From NCBI RefSeq assembly GCF_010731675.1, contig NZ_AP022584.1, positions 4,960,001 to 5,024,000 of the forward strand: 64,000 nucleotides of DNA, given 5' to 3'. Shown here in pieces: positions 1 to 8,126 of the stretch (its first letter is position 1; the number at the start of each line of letters is the position of its first letter). Made by a program: the position numbers and the translations under genes. The notes under the pieces are model-generated. The model was given only the letters and a program-made list of their open reading frames with translations. It had not been told where the DNA came from and ran no database searches. Source of the DNA: Mycobacterium marseillense (GTDB taxonomy: Bacteria; Actinomycetota; Actinomycetes; Mycobacteriales; Mycobacteriaceae).

Positions 1-417
1 GACGTGGCCACTGGGGAACTGGCCGTCTTCGACCGCGAGTCCGGCGTCGACCTCGTCGACGCCGTGGCGGCCAGCTGCGCGGTGCCCGGGGCGTGGCCGC
101 CGGTGACGATCGCGGATCGCGACTACATGGACGGCGGGGTCGCCAGCTCGGTCAACCTCGTGGTGGCCGCCGACTGTGACGTCGCGGTGGTGCTGGTGCC
201 CTCGGGCGTCGACGCGCCGTCGCCGTTCGGCGCCGGACCCGCCGCCGAGATCTCCTCGTTCGCCGGTGCCGCGTTCGCGGTGTTCGCCGACGCCGAATCG
301 CTGGCCGCCTTCGGGCCCAACGCCCTTGATCCGGGCTGCCGCATCCCCTCGGCCCTGGCCGGGCGCGGGCAGGGTCGCCGCGAGGCCGCGGCCATCGCCC
401 GGTTCCTGGGCCTGTGA
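1..417 (+). CDS. patatin-like phospholipase, C-terminal part (5' end outside window)
   Basis: The reading frame is open from the first base, so about 138 C-terminal residues of a larger protein are visible. They contain the patatin DGG element (DGGVASS, Asp at about visible residue 44), which supplies the Asp of the Ser-Asp catalytic dyad; the GxSxG nucleophile must lie to the left of the window. Patatin-fold enzymes hydrolyse acyl esters of phospholipids or neutral lipids; the substrate here is unknown. It runs tail-to-tail, 25 bp away, into a second patatin gene, which matches my recollection of Rv1062 and Rv1063c. The GTG at position 4 is just an internal codon. Confidence 0.85.
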   Translation, partial: DVATGELAVFDRESGVDLVDAVAASCAVPGAWPPVTIADRDYMDGGVASSVNLVVAADCDVAVVLVPSGVDAPSPFGAGPAAEISSFAGAAFAVFADAESLAAFGPNALDPGCRIPSALAGRGQGRREAAAIARFLGL

Positions 418-442
418 CGGGTTCGCTTGGCGCGCAATATCT

Positions 443-1513
443 TTAGCGGTCTATCGCGGGTGGGGCGGCGTCGTCGCGCTCGGCTTCCAAAGAGTCCAGG
501 GCGTCGTCGGCGAGCGCCCGGCCGGTGGCGATCACCTCCACTGCCCGGTGAAACTCCAGGGCCCGGCACGTCGACCGCGGAACCTCGATGAGCAGGTCGG
601 GCGGGTAGACCGCCAGGCTGTGGCGCGCGAGCGCTGCCTGGGCGATGTCGATCGTCCGGTTCATCACCTCGAAGCTGCCCAACTTCGGGACATCGATCAC
701 CGCGCCGGGCAGCACACCCGCGTCGGCGTCGGCCGGGGGTTGCTCGTCGTCGGGGTCCTCCGACCAGTCGTCGGACTCGCCACCGGGCCCGCCCAGCCTG
801 CTCAGCACCGCCCGGGCGGTCCGCCGGTCGAGCAGCGAGCGGGCCGCGGCCGTGTCGAGCAGCGCGGAGGTGCTGCGCACCATGCGGGTCAACCATTCGG
901 CGGTGGCCCCCGGCTCCGCTTCGCGGGTGGTGATCGCCTCACTGCCGGACAGGCTCACCGCGATGGTCAGGTCGGCGTTGACGGCCGAAAGGGGCGCCAT
1001 CGGCAGCGGATCGAGGATGCCGCCGTCGGCCAACAGCCGGCCGTCGACCGCGTGCGGCGCGATCACCCCCGGGATGGCGATCGACGCGCGGATCGCCTCG
1101 TCGAGGGGCCCGCGCTGAAACCACACCGACTTGCCCGCCAGCAGGTCGGTCGCCACCGCGGTGTAGGGGATCAGCAGGTCTTCGATGGCGACGGGGCCCA
1201 GGATGTCGCGCACGGCGTCCAGGATCTTTCCGGCGCGCATCACGCCCGCCGCGCTGATCGACGGGTCCAGCAGTCGCAGGATGGTGCGCTGGGTCAGCGA
1301 CTTCGCCCACTCGGAGAACTCGTCGAGCCGCCCGGCCGCGTGCAGTCCGCCGACCAGCGCGCCCATCGACGAGCCGGAGACGCCGACGACCTCGTAGTCG
1401 CGGGCGCGCAGGGCCTCGATCACCCCGACGTGGGCGTAGCCGCGGGCGCCACCGCTGCCGAGGGCGAGTGCCACCCGAGTCGGCGCTGAGCGACGCGGAA
1501 GTTCGTCAGGCAC
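443..1513 (-). CDS. patatin-like phospholipase (Rv1063c type)
   Basis: A 356-residue protein with a complete patatin signature: Gly-rich oxyanion loop GSGGARG (19-25), nucleophile elbow GSSMG with Ser49, and DGG with Asp163. This predicts a Ser-Asp dyad lipid acyl hydrolase. There is no signal peptide or obvious membrane helix, so it is probably cytosolic or peripheral. The C-terminal 110 residues are acidic, with a stretch rich in Asp, Glu and Pro around residues 260-275. The start is a GTG without a clear Shine-Dalgarno site. It is convergent with the other patatin fragment. Family assignment is firm; the physiological lipid substrate is unknown. Confidence 0.9.
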   Translation of the reverse strand: MPDELPRRSAPTRVALALGSGGARGYAHVGVIEALRARDYEVVGVSGSSMGALVGGLHAAGRLDEFSEWAKSLTQRTILRLLDPSISAAGVMRAGKILDAVRDILGPVAIEDLLIPYTAVATDLLAGKSVWFQRGPLDEAIRASIAIPGVIAPHAVDGRLLADGGILDPLPMAPLSAVNADLTIAVSLSGSEAITTREAEPGATAEWLTRMVRSTSALLDTAAARSLLDRRTARAVLSRLGGPGGESDDWSEDPDDEQPPADADAGVLPGAVIDVPKLGSFEVMNRTIDIAQAALARHSLAVYPPDLLIEVPRSTCRALEFHRAVEVIATGRALADDALDSLEAERDDAAPPAIDR

Positions 1514-1615
1514 CCCACCATTTTGCGCGGCGGCGCCTCGCTGCCGGGCCGGGCGGGGACTTTTTTCCGCCGTGATCGCAATTACCCCGCGGGGAGGACG
1601 CCGGCGCGCGCGGCG

Positions 1616-2071
1616 CTACCCGCACTCGTCGTCGGCCGCCGCCCGCGCGGCGACGATCACCGCCGCCTGCCGGGCCGGCGTCAACGCCGACCAGGGGGCG
1701 TTCCAGCTGCCCGCGGTGCCCGACGGTGATGCCTGCACCATCGCCAAATAGGGCTCGAACAGCGACGCGCCGGTCTTGGGTTGGCCGTCCATCCACACTT
1801 TTGCGGCGTGACAGGCCTGGTAGTACTCCTCCTCGGTCGAGTGTGCGGGGACATCGACCCTGGTCGTCACGCCGCCGGGGGACACGCCGATGGCCCCCGC
1901 GGGGGCCGAGCCCGGGCCGCCGGCGACGCCGGATTGCCGCGCCGAGGAGGGGGCCGGCGCACCCTGCTGGTCGCCGTGCGAGCAGCCCATGACCGCCACC
2001 AGGACGCCCACCACGGGGGCCGCGGCAACCACCGCGCCCCGCCGCCGGGGTCGACCACCGCGCCAGCGCAC
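1616..2071 (-). CDS. lpqV: lipoprotein LpqV
   Basis: A 151-residue precursor with an Arg-rich n-region, a hydrophobic core at about residues 13-28 and a lipobox V-M-G-C with Cys30, so it should be lipidated and anchored on the outer face of the plasma membrane. The mature part has a Ser/Pro/Ala-rich spacer followed by a compact domain with one Cys near the middle and one near the C-terminus. The GTG start lies 6 nt after a TAGATT hexamer, suggesting a leaderless mRNA. It is divergent from the cysteine dioxygenase gene. The name rests on synteny (Rv1064c) and the lipobox; the function is unknown. Confidence 0.85.
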   Translation of the reverse strand: MRWRGGRPRRRGAVVAAAPVVGVLVAVMGCSHGDQQGAPAPSSARQSGVAGGPGSAPAGAIGVSPGGVTTRVDVPAHSTEEEYYQACHAAKVWMDGQPKTGASLFEPYLAMVQASPSGTAGSWNAPWSALTPARQAAVIVAARAAADDECG

Positions 2072-2077
2072 GGTCTC

Positions 2078-2083
2078 AATCTA
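2078..2083 (-). promoter_or_regulatory. candidate -10 (TAGATT) for leaderless lpqV
   Basis: On the minus strand TAGATT is followed by 6 nt and then the lpqV GTG at 2071, so transcription would start at or within a base of the start codon. No -35 element is evident. Confidence 0.5.
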
Positions 2084-2185
2084 TGCAACACTGGCTGCCG
2101 TGATGGAGCGCTTCGGATTTTGCGAGTGTTGTCGGCCGTAACACGCCGCCGCCTGTCCGATCCCATTTCGCTCTGGAGTTCCCCC

Positions 2186-2800
2186 ATGACTTTGTCCCTT
2201 GCCGGGGCAGCGCCCGTCGCCGCCACGCTCACGCGCCCCCAAACCCTGTCGTCCCCGGCGGCGGGGCCGAGCCGGCTGCGGGTGCCCGACTTGCTGCACG
2301 CCACCGACCAGGCCGCCGACGATGTGCTCAGCGGGCGCTGCGACCACCTGCTGCCCCAGGGCGGCATCCCCGAGACGCAACGCTGGTTCACCCGCATCCA
2401 CGGCGACGACGAACTCGACGTCTGGCTGATCAGCTGGGTGCCCGGTCATCCGACCGAGTTACACGATCATGGCGGGTCGCTGGGCGCGTTGACCGTCGTG
2501 TCCGGCTCGCTCAACGAATACCGTTGGGACGGTAGGGCTTTGCGGCGCCGTCGGCTCGACGCCGGCGATCAGGCCGGATTCCCACTGGGCTGGGTGCACG
2601 ACGTGGTCTGGGCGCCGCGGCCGGTCACCGTTCCGGTCACGGGGTTGCCGGGCGCGGGCGCCGGACCGGCGCGGCCGACGCTGAGCGTGCATGCGTACTC
2701 GCCGCCCCTGACCGCCATGTCGTACTACGACGTCACCGACCGCAAGACGTTGCGCCGGCAACGCACCGAACTGACCGACCAGCCGGAGGGATCGTCGTGA
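2186..2800 (+). CDS. cysteine dioxygenase type I-like cupin protein (Rv1065 type)
   Basis: The 204-residue product has the cupin HxH pair (His93, His95), a third candidate metal ligand at His138, and a C-terminal SVHAYSPP segment. That segment matches the Ser-His-Tyr triad of cysteine dioxygenases (His169, Tyr171). Such enzymes use non-haem iron to oxidise L-cysteine to cysteine sulfinate. The ATG at 2186 is preceded by GGAG with 7-8 nt spacing; the frame stays open far upstream, but that part is not protein-like. The stop overlaps the start of the rhodanese gene (GTGA), so the two are translationally coupled and probably act together in sulfur metabolism. A related thiol dioxygenase substrate is possible. 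Confidence 0.85.
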   Translation: MTLSLAGAAPVAATLTRPQTLSSPAAGPSRLRVPDLLHATDQAADDVLSGRCDHLLPQGGIPETQRWFTRIHGDDELDVWLISWVPGHPTELHDHGGSLGALTVVSGSLNEYRWDGRALRRRRLDAGDQAGFPLGWVHDVVWAPRPVTVPVTGLPGAGAGPARPTLSVHAYSPPLTAMSYYDVTDRKTLRRQRTELTDQPEGSS

Positions 2801-3234
2801 GCCGCATCGACGTCGTCTTGAGATCCGCCCGGCGCCGGTATCGCCGCCTGCCCGCCATCGAAGTGCCCGACGCGCTGCGGCGCGGCGCGGTCCTCGTCGA
2901 CATCCGGCCCCAGGCCCAGCGGTTCCGCGAGGGCGAGGTGCCCGGTGCGCTGGTGATCGAGCGCAACGTCCTGGAGTGGCGCTGCGACCCCACTAGCGAG
3001 GCCAAACTGCCCGAAGCCGTCGGCGACGACGTCGAATGGGTGATTCTGTGCTCGGAGGGCTACACGTCCAGCCTGGCGGCGGCCGCGCTGCTGGACATCG
3101 GCCTGCACCGCGCCACCGACGTCATCGGCGGCTATCACGCGTTGGCCGCCGCGGGCGTGCTCACCGAGCTGACCGGCGGTGCGCCCGATGCCCCGCTGGC
3201 GGACACGGCCGCCGGCGGGCGTCGCTGGATCTAG
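2797..3234 (+). CDS. rhodanese-domain protein (Rv1066 type)
   Basis: A single rhodanese domain of 145 residues. The active-site loop C-S-E-G-Y-T-S-S places the persulfide-forming Cys at residue 85, and the DIRP motif at 35-38 is the usual structural Asp/Arg element. The loop lacks the Arg residues of classical thiosulfate sulfurtransferases, so the acceptor may differ. The GTG start overlaps the cysteine dioxygenase stop. The stop codon interlocks with that of the convergent gene through a CTAG tetramer at 3231-3234, leaving no room for a terminator. A role in moving sulfane sulfur next to cysteine oxidation is an inference from the coupling. Confidence 0.85.
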   Translation: MSRIDVVLRSARRRYRRLPAIEVPDALRRGAVLVDIRPQAQRFREGEVPGALVIERNVLEWRCDPTSEAKLPEAVGDDVEWVILCSEGYTSSLAAAALLDIGLHRATDVIGGYHALAAAGVLTELTGGAPDAPLADTAAGGRRWI

Positions 3235-5015
3235 TCGCCGGCGTGCAGCAGCGGCCGCAGCTTGGCCGTCTTCTCCGGCGTCCACCCAGGCGGCGACATC
3301 ACCGCCGCCCAGCCGTCGGCGACGTCGGCGACGTACCGGTGACCGTGCCCGTCGGGGACGTCCACCGCCACCGCCATGTCGGCCGACACCTGGAGGAAGG
3401 TGACGACCGGGATCCACCGCGTCTGGGGCAACACGTCATAGCCGCGCCGCTCCCGCAGCCAGTCGGGCTTGCTGAACACCAGGTCCGGTGTCCACCAGGC
3501 GATCGGATCCGAGGCGTGCTGCAGGTAGACCACCCGCGGGTGGTCCCACGGATCCTTGGGGCGCGCCAAGTTGCCCGAGCGGGCCACGAAGCGCACGTAG
3601 CGACCGTCGTCGTAGATCGGCAGCCACTCGGGGGATCCGGCGTCACGCGTGGTGGTCAGATCGGTCCAGATGGTGTTTTGGAACGTCGGCCCGCTGAACA
3701 GGGCGCCGTCGGTGCGGGCGAGGACGTTGTTGAGACTCATGAACGATGCCTCGCCGCCGAAGGAGCCGAGGCTTTCCCCGAACACGACCAGCTTGGGGCG
3801 CTGCCCTTCGGGCATCTGGCGGATCAGCCGGTCGACGGCCTCGAACAGCGCCTGGCCGGCGTGCCGGGCGTTCTCCTTGTCCACCAGGAACGACAGCCAG
3901 CTCGGCAGGAACGAATACTGCATGCTGACGATCGCGGTGTTGCCGTTGTACATGTACTCGAGCGCGGTGGCCTCCGCCTCGTTGATCCAGCCGGTGCCGG
4001 TGGTGGTCGCGACCGCGACGACCGCGCGCCGCAGCCCGCCGGTGCGTTGCAATTCGCGCGCGGCGAGCTCGGCGGTCGCGGTGATGCCGTCGGCGGAGTT
4101 CAGCCCCGCGTAGGCCCGGATCGGTTCGGCCGCGGGGGCGCCGTTGAACGCGGTCAGATCGTCGACCTTGGGACCGCCTTCGACGAAGACACGCCCTTGG
4201 TGGCCAAGGGATTCCCAGGACACCAGCGACTCCGGCCCGCCGGAGCGCAGCGCGGTCTTCGGCGGCGCGCTGTCGGGGTTCATCTCGTTGTTCGCCGAGG
4301 CGAAGGTGTCGTTCATGGTGCGCATGGCGAACTTGAGCACGACCCCGTTGAGCACGGTGACGGTCAGGACTGCCAGCGTGACCACCACGATGGTTGCCGA
4401 GAGCCGAAACGGTACGAACCGGTCGACCTGATTGACCAGGAAGCGGACCAGCCAGCGGGTGAACTGGCCTATTTCGACCACCGTGAACAGCACCACCAGC
4501 GAGAGGACTCCCGACAGCGGGTAGTCGTACCACTTCAGGTGCGCGACGCCCATCAGGTCGCGCACGTCGTCCTGCCAGACGTGGAACCAGATCGCCATCA
4601 GCACCTGGCCGACCACACCGATCGGGATCAGCACCTTCCACGCCCAGCGTGGCGGCGGCGGGCTGTGATCCTTCTCCCGCATGAATCGCACCAGCCAGAC
4701 CGAAAAGACGCCCAGCCCATAGCCGATGGCGCCGGAGAGCCCGCTCACCAGTCCCTGGAACAACGGGCCGCGCGGCAGCAGCGACGGTGTCAGCGAAAGC
4801 CAGATGAAGATCAGGCCGACCGTGGTGCCGGTGAACGTGTAATGCCGTACCCACCAAGGTTTTTCAGTCCATGGCAGGGTGGGCGCGGCGCGCCCGGCCC
4901 GCGGGGCGGGCGCGGGTTCCGGCGCGGCTTCGGGGCCGGCGCCCGGCGACTCCTCGATGTCATCCGCCGGCTTGTCGCCGGTGTCGATGTTCGTCGCGGA
5001 ACCCGGTTCGCTCAT
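3231..5015 (-). CDS. membrane-anchored alpha/beta-hydrolase family protein (Rv1069c type)
   Basis: 594 residues: an acidic/Pro-rich N-terminal tail (1-50), about five hydrophobic helices between roughly 60 and 230, then a large C-terminal hydrolase domain. The nucleophile elbow is GESLG with Ser415 in the context VVFGESLGSFGG. This matches the mycobacterial family that pairs an N-terminal membrane region with a serine-hydrolase domain. The substrate is unknown; an ester or thioester of an envelope lipid would suit the membrane location. The ATG start is 9 bp from the echA8 stop, so it is probably the distal gene of an echA9-echA8 operon. Its stop interlocks with the rhodanese gene. Confidence 0.85.
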   Translation of the reverse strand: MSEPGSATNIDTGDKPADDIEESPGAGPEAAPEPAPAPRAGRAAPTLPWTEKPWWVRHYTFTGTTVGLIFIWLSLTPSLLPRGPLFQGLVSGLSGAIGYGLGVFSVWLVRFMREKDHSPPPPRWAWKVLIPIGVVGQVLMAIWFHVWQDDVRDLMGVAHLKWYDYPLSGVLSLVVLFTVVEIGQFTRWLVRFLVNQVDRFVPFRLSATIVVVTLAVLTVTVLNGVVLKFAMRTMNDTFASANNEMNPDSAPPKTALRSGGPESLVSWESLGHQGRVFVEGGPKVDDLTAFNGAPAAEPIRAYAGLNSADGITATAELAARELQRTGGLRRAVVAVATTTGTGWINEAEATALEYMYNGNTAIVSMQYSFLPSWLSFLVDKENARHAGQALFEAVDRLIRQMPEGQRPKLVVFGESLGSFGGEASFMSLNNVLARTDGALFSGPTFQNTIWTDLTTTRDAGSPEWLPIYDDGRYVRFVARSGNLARPKDPWDHPRVVYLQHASDPIAWWTPDLVFSKPDWLRERRGYDVLPQTRWIPVVTFLQVSADMAVAVDVPDGHGHRYVADVADGWAAVMSPPGWTPEKTAKLRPLLHAGD

Positions 5016-5024
5016 GGAAGCGTC

Positions 5025-5807
5025 CTAGCGGTGCGTGAAGTTCGGCGGGCGCTTCTCGACGAAGGCCGCCATTCCCTCGGACTGGTCCTCGGTCGCGAAA
5101 GTCGAGTGGAACAGCCGGCGTTCGTAGAGAAGTCCCTCGGCCAGCGTGGATTCGAACGCGCGGTTGACGGCCTCTTTGGCCATCCTGGATGCCGAGCGCG
5201 ACATCTGCGAGATCGTGGTGGCGACCTTCTTCGCCTCGGTCAGCAGGTCGTCGGCGGGCACCACGCGCGAGACCAGGCCGCTGCGTTCGGCTTCGGCGGC
5301 GTCGATGGTGCGCCCGGTCAGGATGAGGTCCATGGCCTTGGCCTTGCCGATGGCGCGGGTCAGGCGCTGCGAACCGCCCATGCCGGGCAGCACCCCGAGT
5401 TTGATCTCGGGCTGGCCGAATTTCGCTGTGTCGGCGGCGATCAGCAGGTCGCACATCATGGCCAGCTCGCAGCCGCCACCAAGGGCGTGCCCGGCCACCG
5501 CGGCGATCGTCGGAGTGCGCACGTCGGCGAGTCTGCCCCAGGGGGCGAAGAAGTCGGCGCCGAAGGCGTCGGCGAACGTCAGCGCGGTCATCTCCTTGAT
5601 GTCGGCGCCGGCGGCGAACGCTTTAGCCGAGCCCGTGATGATGATGGCGCCGATGCCGGGGTCGTCATCGAAATCCGCTGCCGCACTGGTGACCTCGTTC
5701 ATCACCTGGGTGTTCAGCGCGTTGAGGGCCTTGGGCCGGTTCAGGGTGATGATGCCGACGCGCTCCTCGCGCTCGACGAGGATGGTCTCGTACTGTGCGT
5801 CCGCCAT
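5025..5807 (-). CDS. echA8: enoyl-CoA hydratase EchA8
   Basis: A crotonase-fold protein of 260 residues. Both catalytic glutamates of true enoyl-CoA hydratases are present with the usual 20-residue spacing: Glu114 in GGGCELAM and Glu134 in GQPEIKLG. The oxyanion-hole segments AAGADI and ALGGG are intact. It should hydrate trans-2-enoyl-CoA to 3-hydroxyacyl-CoA in beta-oxidation. An in-frame TTG two codons upstream (5813) is possible, but the ATG at 5807 has an AGGCGG ribosome site at proper distance. It lies 15 bp after echA9, in a probable operon. It is very similar to remembered M. tuberculosis EchA8. Confidence 0.95.
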   Translation of the reverse strand: MADAQYETILVEREERVGIITLNRPKALNALNTQVMNEVTSAAADFDDDPGIGAIIITGSAKAFAAGADIKEMTALTFADAFGADFFAPWGRLADVRTPTIAAVAGHALGGGCELAMMCDLLIAADTAKFGQPEIKLGVLPGMGGSQRLTRAIGKAKAMDLILTGRTIDAAEAERSGLVSRVVPADDLLTEAKKVATTISQMSRSASRMAKEAVNRAFESTLAEGLLYERRLFHSTFATEDQSEGMAAFVEKRPPNFTHR

Positions 5808-5822
5808 ATCCAAACCGCCTTT

Positions 5823-6860
5823 CTAGAAACTCAGGTCGTCGTCGACCGGGGCGAAATACGCCTCGACGTCCGCCGCCGTGACGGCGGCCAGCTGTGCCGG
5901 CGACCACTTCGGATTGCGATCCTTGTCGATCAGTTGTGCGCGAATACCTTCGACCAGGTCGTGTGAGCGCAGCGACGCCGAGGACACCCGATAGTCCTGC
6001 ACGAGAACGTCTTTCAGCGTTTCCAGGTCGGCCGCGCGGCGCACCGCCTCCAGTGTGACCGACAGCGCGATCGGGGAGCGGGTGGCGATCAGGTTGGCGG
6101 CGTCGTTCGCCGGGCCGGCGTCGTGGTCCCGCAAGGCCGCGACGATGTCCTCCGCGGTGTCGCGCGCAAAGCAGCCGTCGATCCAATCGCGTTGTGCCGC
6201 AAGCTCGCTCGGTGGTGGCTCGACGGCGTATTTGGCGAGCGCGTTCTCGACGCCGTCGCTGACGATCGCCCGGCGGAATGCCTCGACGTCCGCGTGCGGC
6301 ACGTAGTGGTCGGCGAAGCCCATGGCGATGGCGTCGGCCCCGGAGAACGGCGCTCCGGTCAGCGCGGCGTGCAGGCCGAGGCCGCCGGGGGCGCGTGACA
6401 GCAGGTAAACGCCGCCGACGTCCGGAATGAAGCCGATGCCGACCTCGGGCATGGCGATCTTGGAGGTGTCGGTCACCACGCGGGTGTTGGCGTGCGCGCT
6501 CACCCCCACGCCGCCGCCCATCACGATGCCGTCCATCACCGCGACGTACGGCTTGGAGAAGTCGGCGATCTGGGCGTTGAGCAAGTATTCGTCGCGCCAG
6601 AAGCGTCGCGCCTCGGCGCCGTCCTTGCGCGCGCTGTGGTAGATCGAGACCACGTCGCCACCCGCGCACAGTCCGCGCTCCCCGGCGCCGGAGAGCACCA
6701 CCGCGCGCACCGCGTCGTCGTCGGCCCAGCCGGTGAGGATGGCGGTCAGATCGTCCACCATCCGCTGGTTCAGCGAGTTGATCGCCTTGGGGCGGTTGAG
6801 CGTGATCAGGCCGACGCTTCCGTCAACCTCGGTGAGAACCTCATCGGATCCGTCGGTCAC
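5823..6860 (-). CDS. echA9: EchA9, 3-hydroxyisobutyryl-CoA hydrolase-like crotonase
   Basis: 345 residues, longer than a standard enoyl-CoA hydratase. It carries the 3-hydroxyisobutyryl-CoA hydrolase signature MPEVGIGFIPDVGG (catalytic Glu and Asp within that motif) and the long C-terminal extension of that subgroup. The expected reaction is hydrolysis of a beta-hydroxyacyl-CoA thioester, as in valine catabolism; annotation simply as enoyl-CoA hydratase would miss this. The GTG start is preceded by a good AAGGGAGG site. It is the first gene of a run with echA8 and the membrane hydrolase, divergent from the BI-1 protein. Confidence 0.88.
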   Translation of the reverse strand: MTDGSDEVLTEVDGSVGLITLNRPKAINSLNQRMVDDLTAILTGWADDDAVRAVVLSGAGERGLCAGGDVVSIYHSARKDGAEARRFWRDEYLLNAQIADFSKPYVAVMDGIVMGGGVGVSAHANTRVVTDTSKIAMPEVGIGFIPDVGGVYLLSRAPGGLGLHAALTGAPFSGADAIAMGFADHYVPHADVEAFRRAIVSDGVENALAKYAVEPPPSELAAQRDWIDGCFARDTAEDIVAALRDHDAGPANDAANLIATRSPIALSVTLEAVRRAADLETLKDVLVQDYRVSSASLRSHDLVEGIRAQLIDKDRNPKWSPAQLAAVTAADVEAYFAPVDDDLSF

Positions 6861-6942
6861 GCCCTAGCCTCCCTTGCTCCGGTCCAGCCCCGAGGAAGAA
6901 ATCTAGATCGTCACGACCGGCGCGGTATGCGCGGGTAAGGGT

Positions 6943-6948
6943 TATCTT
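6943..6948 (+). promoter_or_regulatory. candidate -10 (TATCTT) and structured leader of the BI-1 family gene
   Basis: TATCTT in the 225-bp divergent region would give a transcript with a leader of about 130 nt. Inside that leader a perfect 6-bp hairpin, CCCAGC-TCG-GCTGGG, sits at 7001-7015. No convincing -35 was seen. Confidence 0.35.
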
Positions 6949-7085
6949 TAACGCGACGACAACGGCGGAAGCCTTCAAGGCTCGAGAACTTCACAAAATG
7001 CCCAGCTCGGCTGGGAACCAGGGTGGGCCGCTGATCGTTGAGATGGTGTTCGCACAGCTCGAAGCCAATAAGAGAGGATCCGACG

Positions 7086-7937
7086 GTGCGGGAGACAAGC
7101 AACCCGGTATTTCGTTCGCTGCCTAAGCAGAGTGGCGGATACGCGCAATTCGGCACTGGCGCGGCCCCGATGCAGGGCTACCAGGCCGACCCCTATGCGG
7201 CTCCCTACCAGGCTCCGTACCAGGAGACCAGGGCTTCTCGCCCGCTGACGATCGACGACGTCGTCACCAAGACCGGCATCACGCTGGCCGTGCTCGCGGC
7301 CTCCGCCGTGGTCTCCTACTTCTTGGTGGTCTCCAACCTCGCGCTGGCGATGCCGCTGACCTTGATCGGCGCGCTCGGCGGCCTGGGCCTAGTGCTGGTG
7401 GCGACCTTCGGTCGCAAGCAGGACAGCCCGGCGATCGTGCTCAGCTACGCCGTCCTCGAGGGTCTGTTCCTGGGTGCGCTTTCGTTCGTCTTCGCCCACT
7501 TCTCGGTGTCGAGCGCCAACGCCGGCGTGCTGATCGGTGAGGCCGTCATGGGCACCTTCGGGGTGTTCTTCGGCATGTTGGTCGTCTACAAGACCGGCGC
7601 CATCCGGGTCACGCCCAAGTTCACCCGCATGGTGGTCGCCGCGCTGTTCGGCGTGTTGGCCCTGATGCTGGGCAACTTCGTGTTGGCAATGTTCGGTGTC
7701 GGCGGCGGTGCGGGCCTGGGCCTGCGCAGCGGCGGCCCGCTGGCGATCATCTTCTCGCTGGTGTGCATCGGCATCGCGGCGTTCAGCTTCCTGATCGACT
7801 TCGACGCGGCCGACCAGATGGTTCGCGCCGGTGCGCCGGAGAAGGCCGCGTGGGGCATCGCGCTGGGCCTGACCGTGACGCTGGTCTGGCTGTACATCGA
7901 GATCCTGCGCCTGCTCAGCTATCTACAAAACGATTAG
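7086..7937 (+). CDS. BAX-inhibitor-1 (BI-1/YccA-like) family membrane protein (Rv1072 type)
   Basis: 283 residues with a short Tyr/Pro/Gln-rich cytoplasmic N-terminus and about seven hydrophobic helices from residue 60 to the end; the last helix ends close to the C-terminus. This topology and the FLIDFDAADQMV segment fit the bacterial Bax1-I family of integral membrane proteins. Homologues in other organisms act as pH-sensitive calcium leak channels, but the mycobacterial role is unknown. The GTG at 7086 was chosen because GAGAGG lies 8-9 nt upstream and the MRETSNPVF start is conserved from memory; the longer open frame upstream is not protein-like. It ends at a strong intrinsic terminator. 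Confidence 0.85.
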   Translation: MRETSNPVFRSLPKQSGGYAQFGTGAAPMQGYQADPYAAPYQAPYQETRASRPLTIDDVVTKTGITLAVLAASAVVSYFLVVSNLALAMPLTLIGALGGLGLVLVATFGRKQDSPAIVLSYAVLEGLFLGALSFVFAHFSVSSANAGVLIGEAVMGTFGVFFGMLVVYKTGAIRVTPKFTRMVVAALFGVLALMLGNFVLAMFGVGGGAGLGLRSGGPLAIIFSLVCIGIAAFSFLIDFDAADQMVRAGAPEKAAWGIALGLTVTLVWLYIEILRLLSYLQND

Positions 7938-7948
7938 CTTTGCCACCC

Positions 7949-7982
7949 AAAAACCGGCACGCCGATGGGCGTGCCGGTTTTT
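7949..7982 (+). terminator. strong intrinsic terminator, 15-bp perfect stem
   Basis: The left arm (7949-7963) and right arm (7968-7982) are perfect reverse complements around a GATG loop. The stem carries A residues on the left and T residues on the right, so it can end transcription in either direction between the convergent BI-1 and fadA3 genes. Confidence 0.9.
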
Positions 7983-7993
7983 TGTCTGTCGTG

Positions 7994-8116
7994 CGTCGAG
8001 TGTGAGCCGGTGGCGTTGAGTGTGAACCAGCGGTGGGCTTGCTCGGCGGTTCACCGCCCGGGCTTCACACTCGAGGCCCGGAATTCACACTCAACGCCGA
8101 GGTTTCACGCTCGACG
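7994..8116. repeat. nested inverted repeats built on a GAGTGTGAA core
   Basis: Five copies of a short motif lie between the terminator and fadA3. Two read forward (GTCGAGTGTGAG at 7995-8006, GGCGTTGAGTGTGAA at 8012-8026). Three read in reverse (CTTCACACTCGAG at 8063-8075, TTCACACTCAACGCC at 8084-8098, TCACGCTCGACG at 8105-8116). The pair 8012-8026/8084-8098 is a perfect 15-bp inverted repeat, and 7994-8005 pairs with 8105-8116 with one mismatch, giving concentric arms. The function is unknown; it could be a small palindromic intergenic element. Confidence 0.75.
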
Positions 8117-8126
8117 GCCGCGCGGC

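Noticed and set aside
3036..5966. 976-codon plus-strand open frame
   Set aside because: It is antisense to the membrane hydrolase and echA8, is made of Arg/His/Gly/Asp-rich low-complexity sequence and has no domain; a GC-driven shadow.
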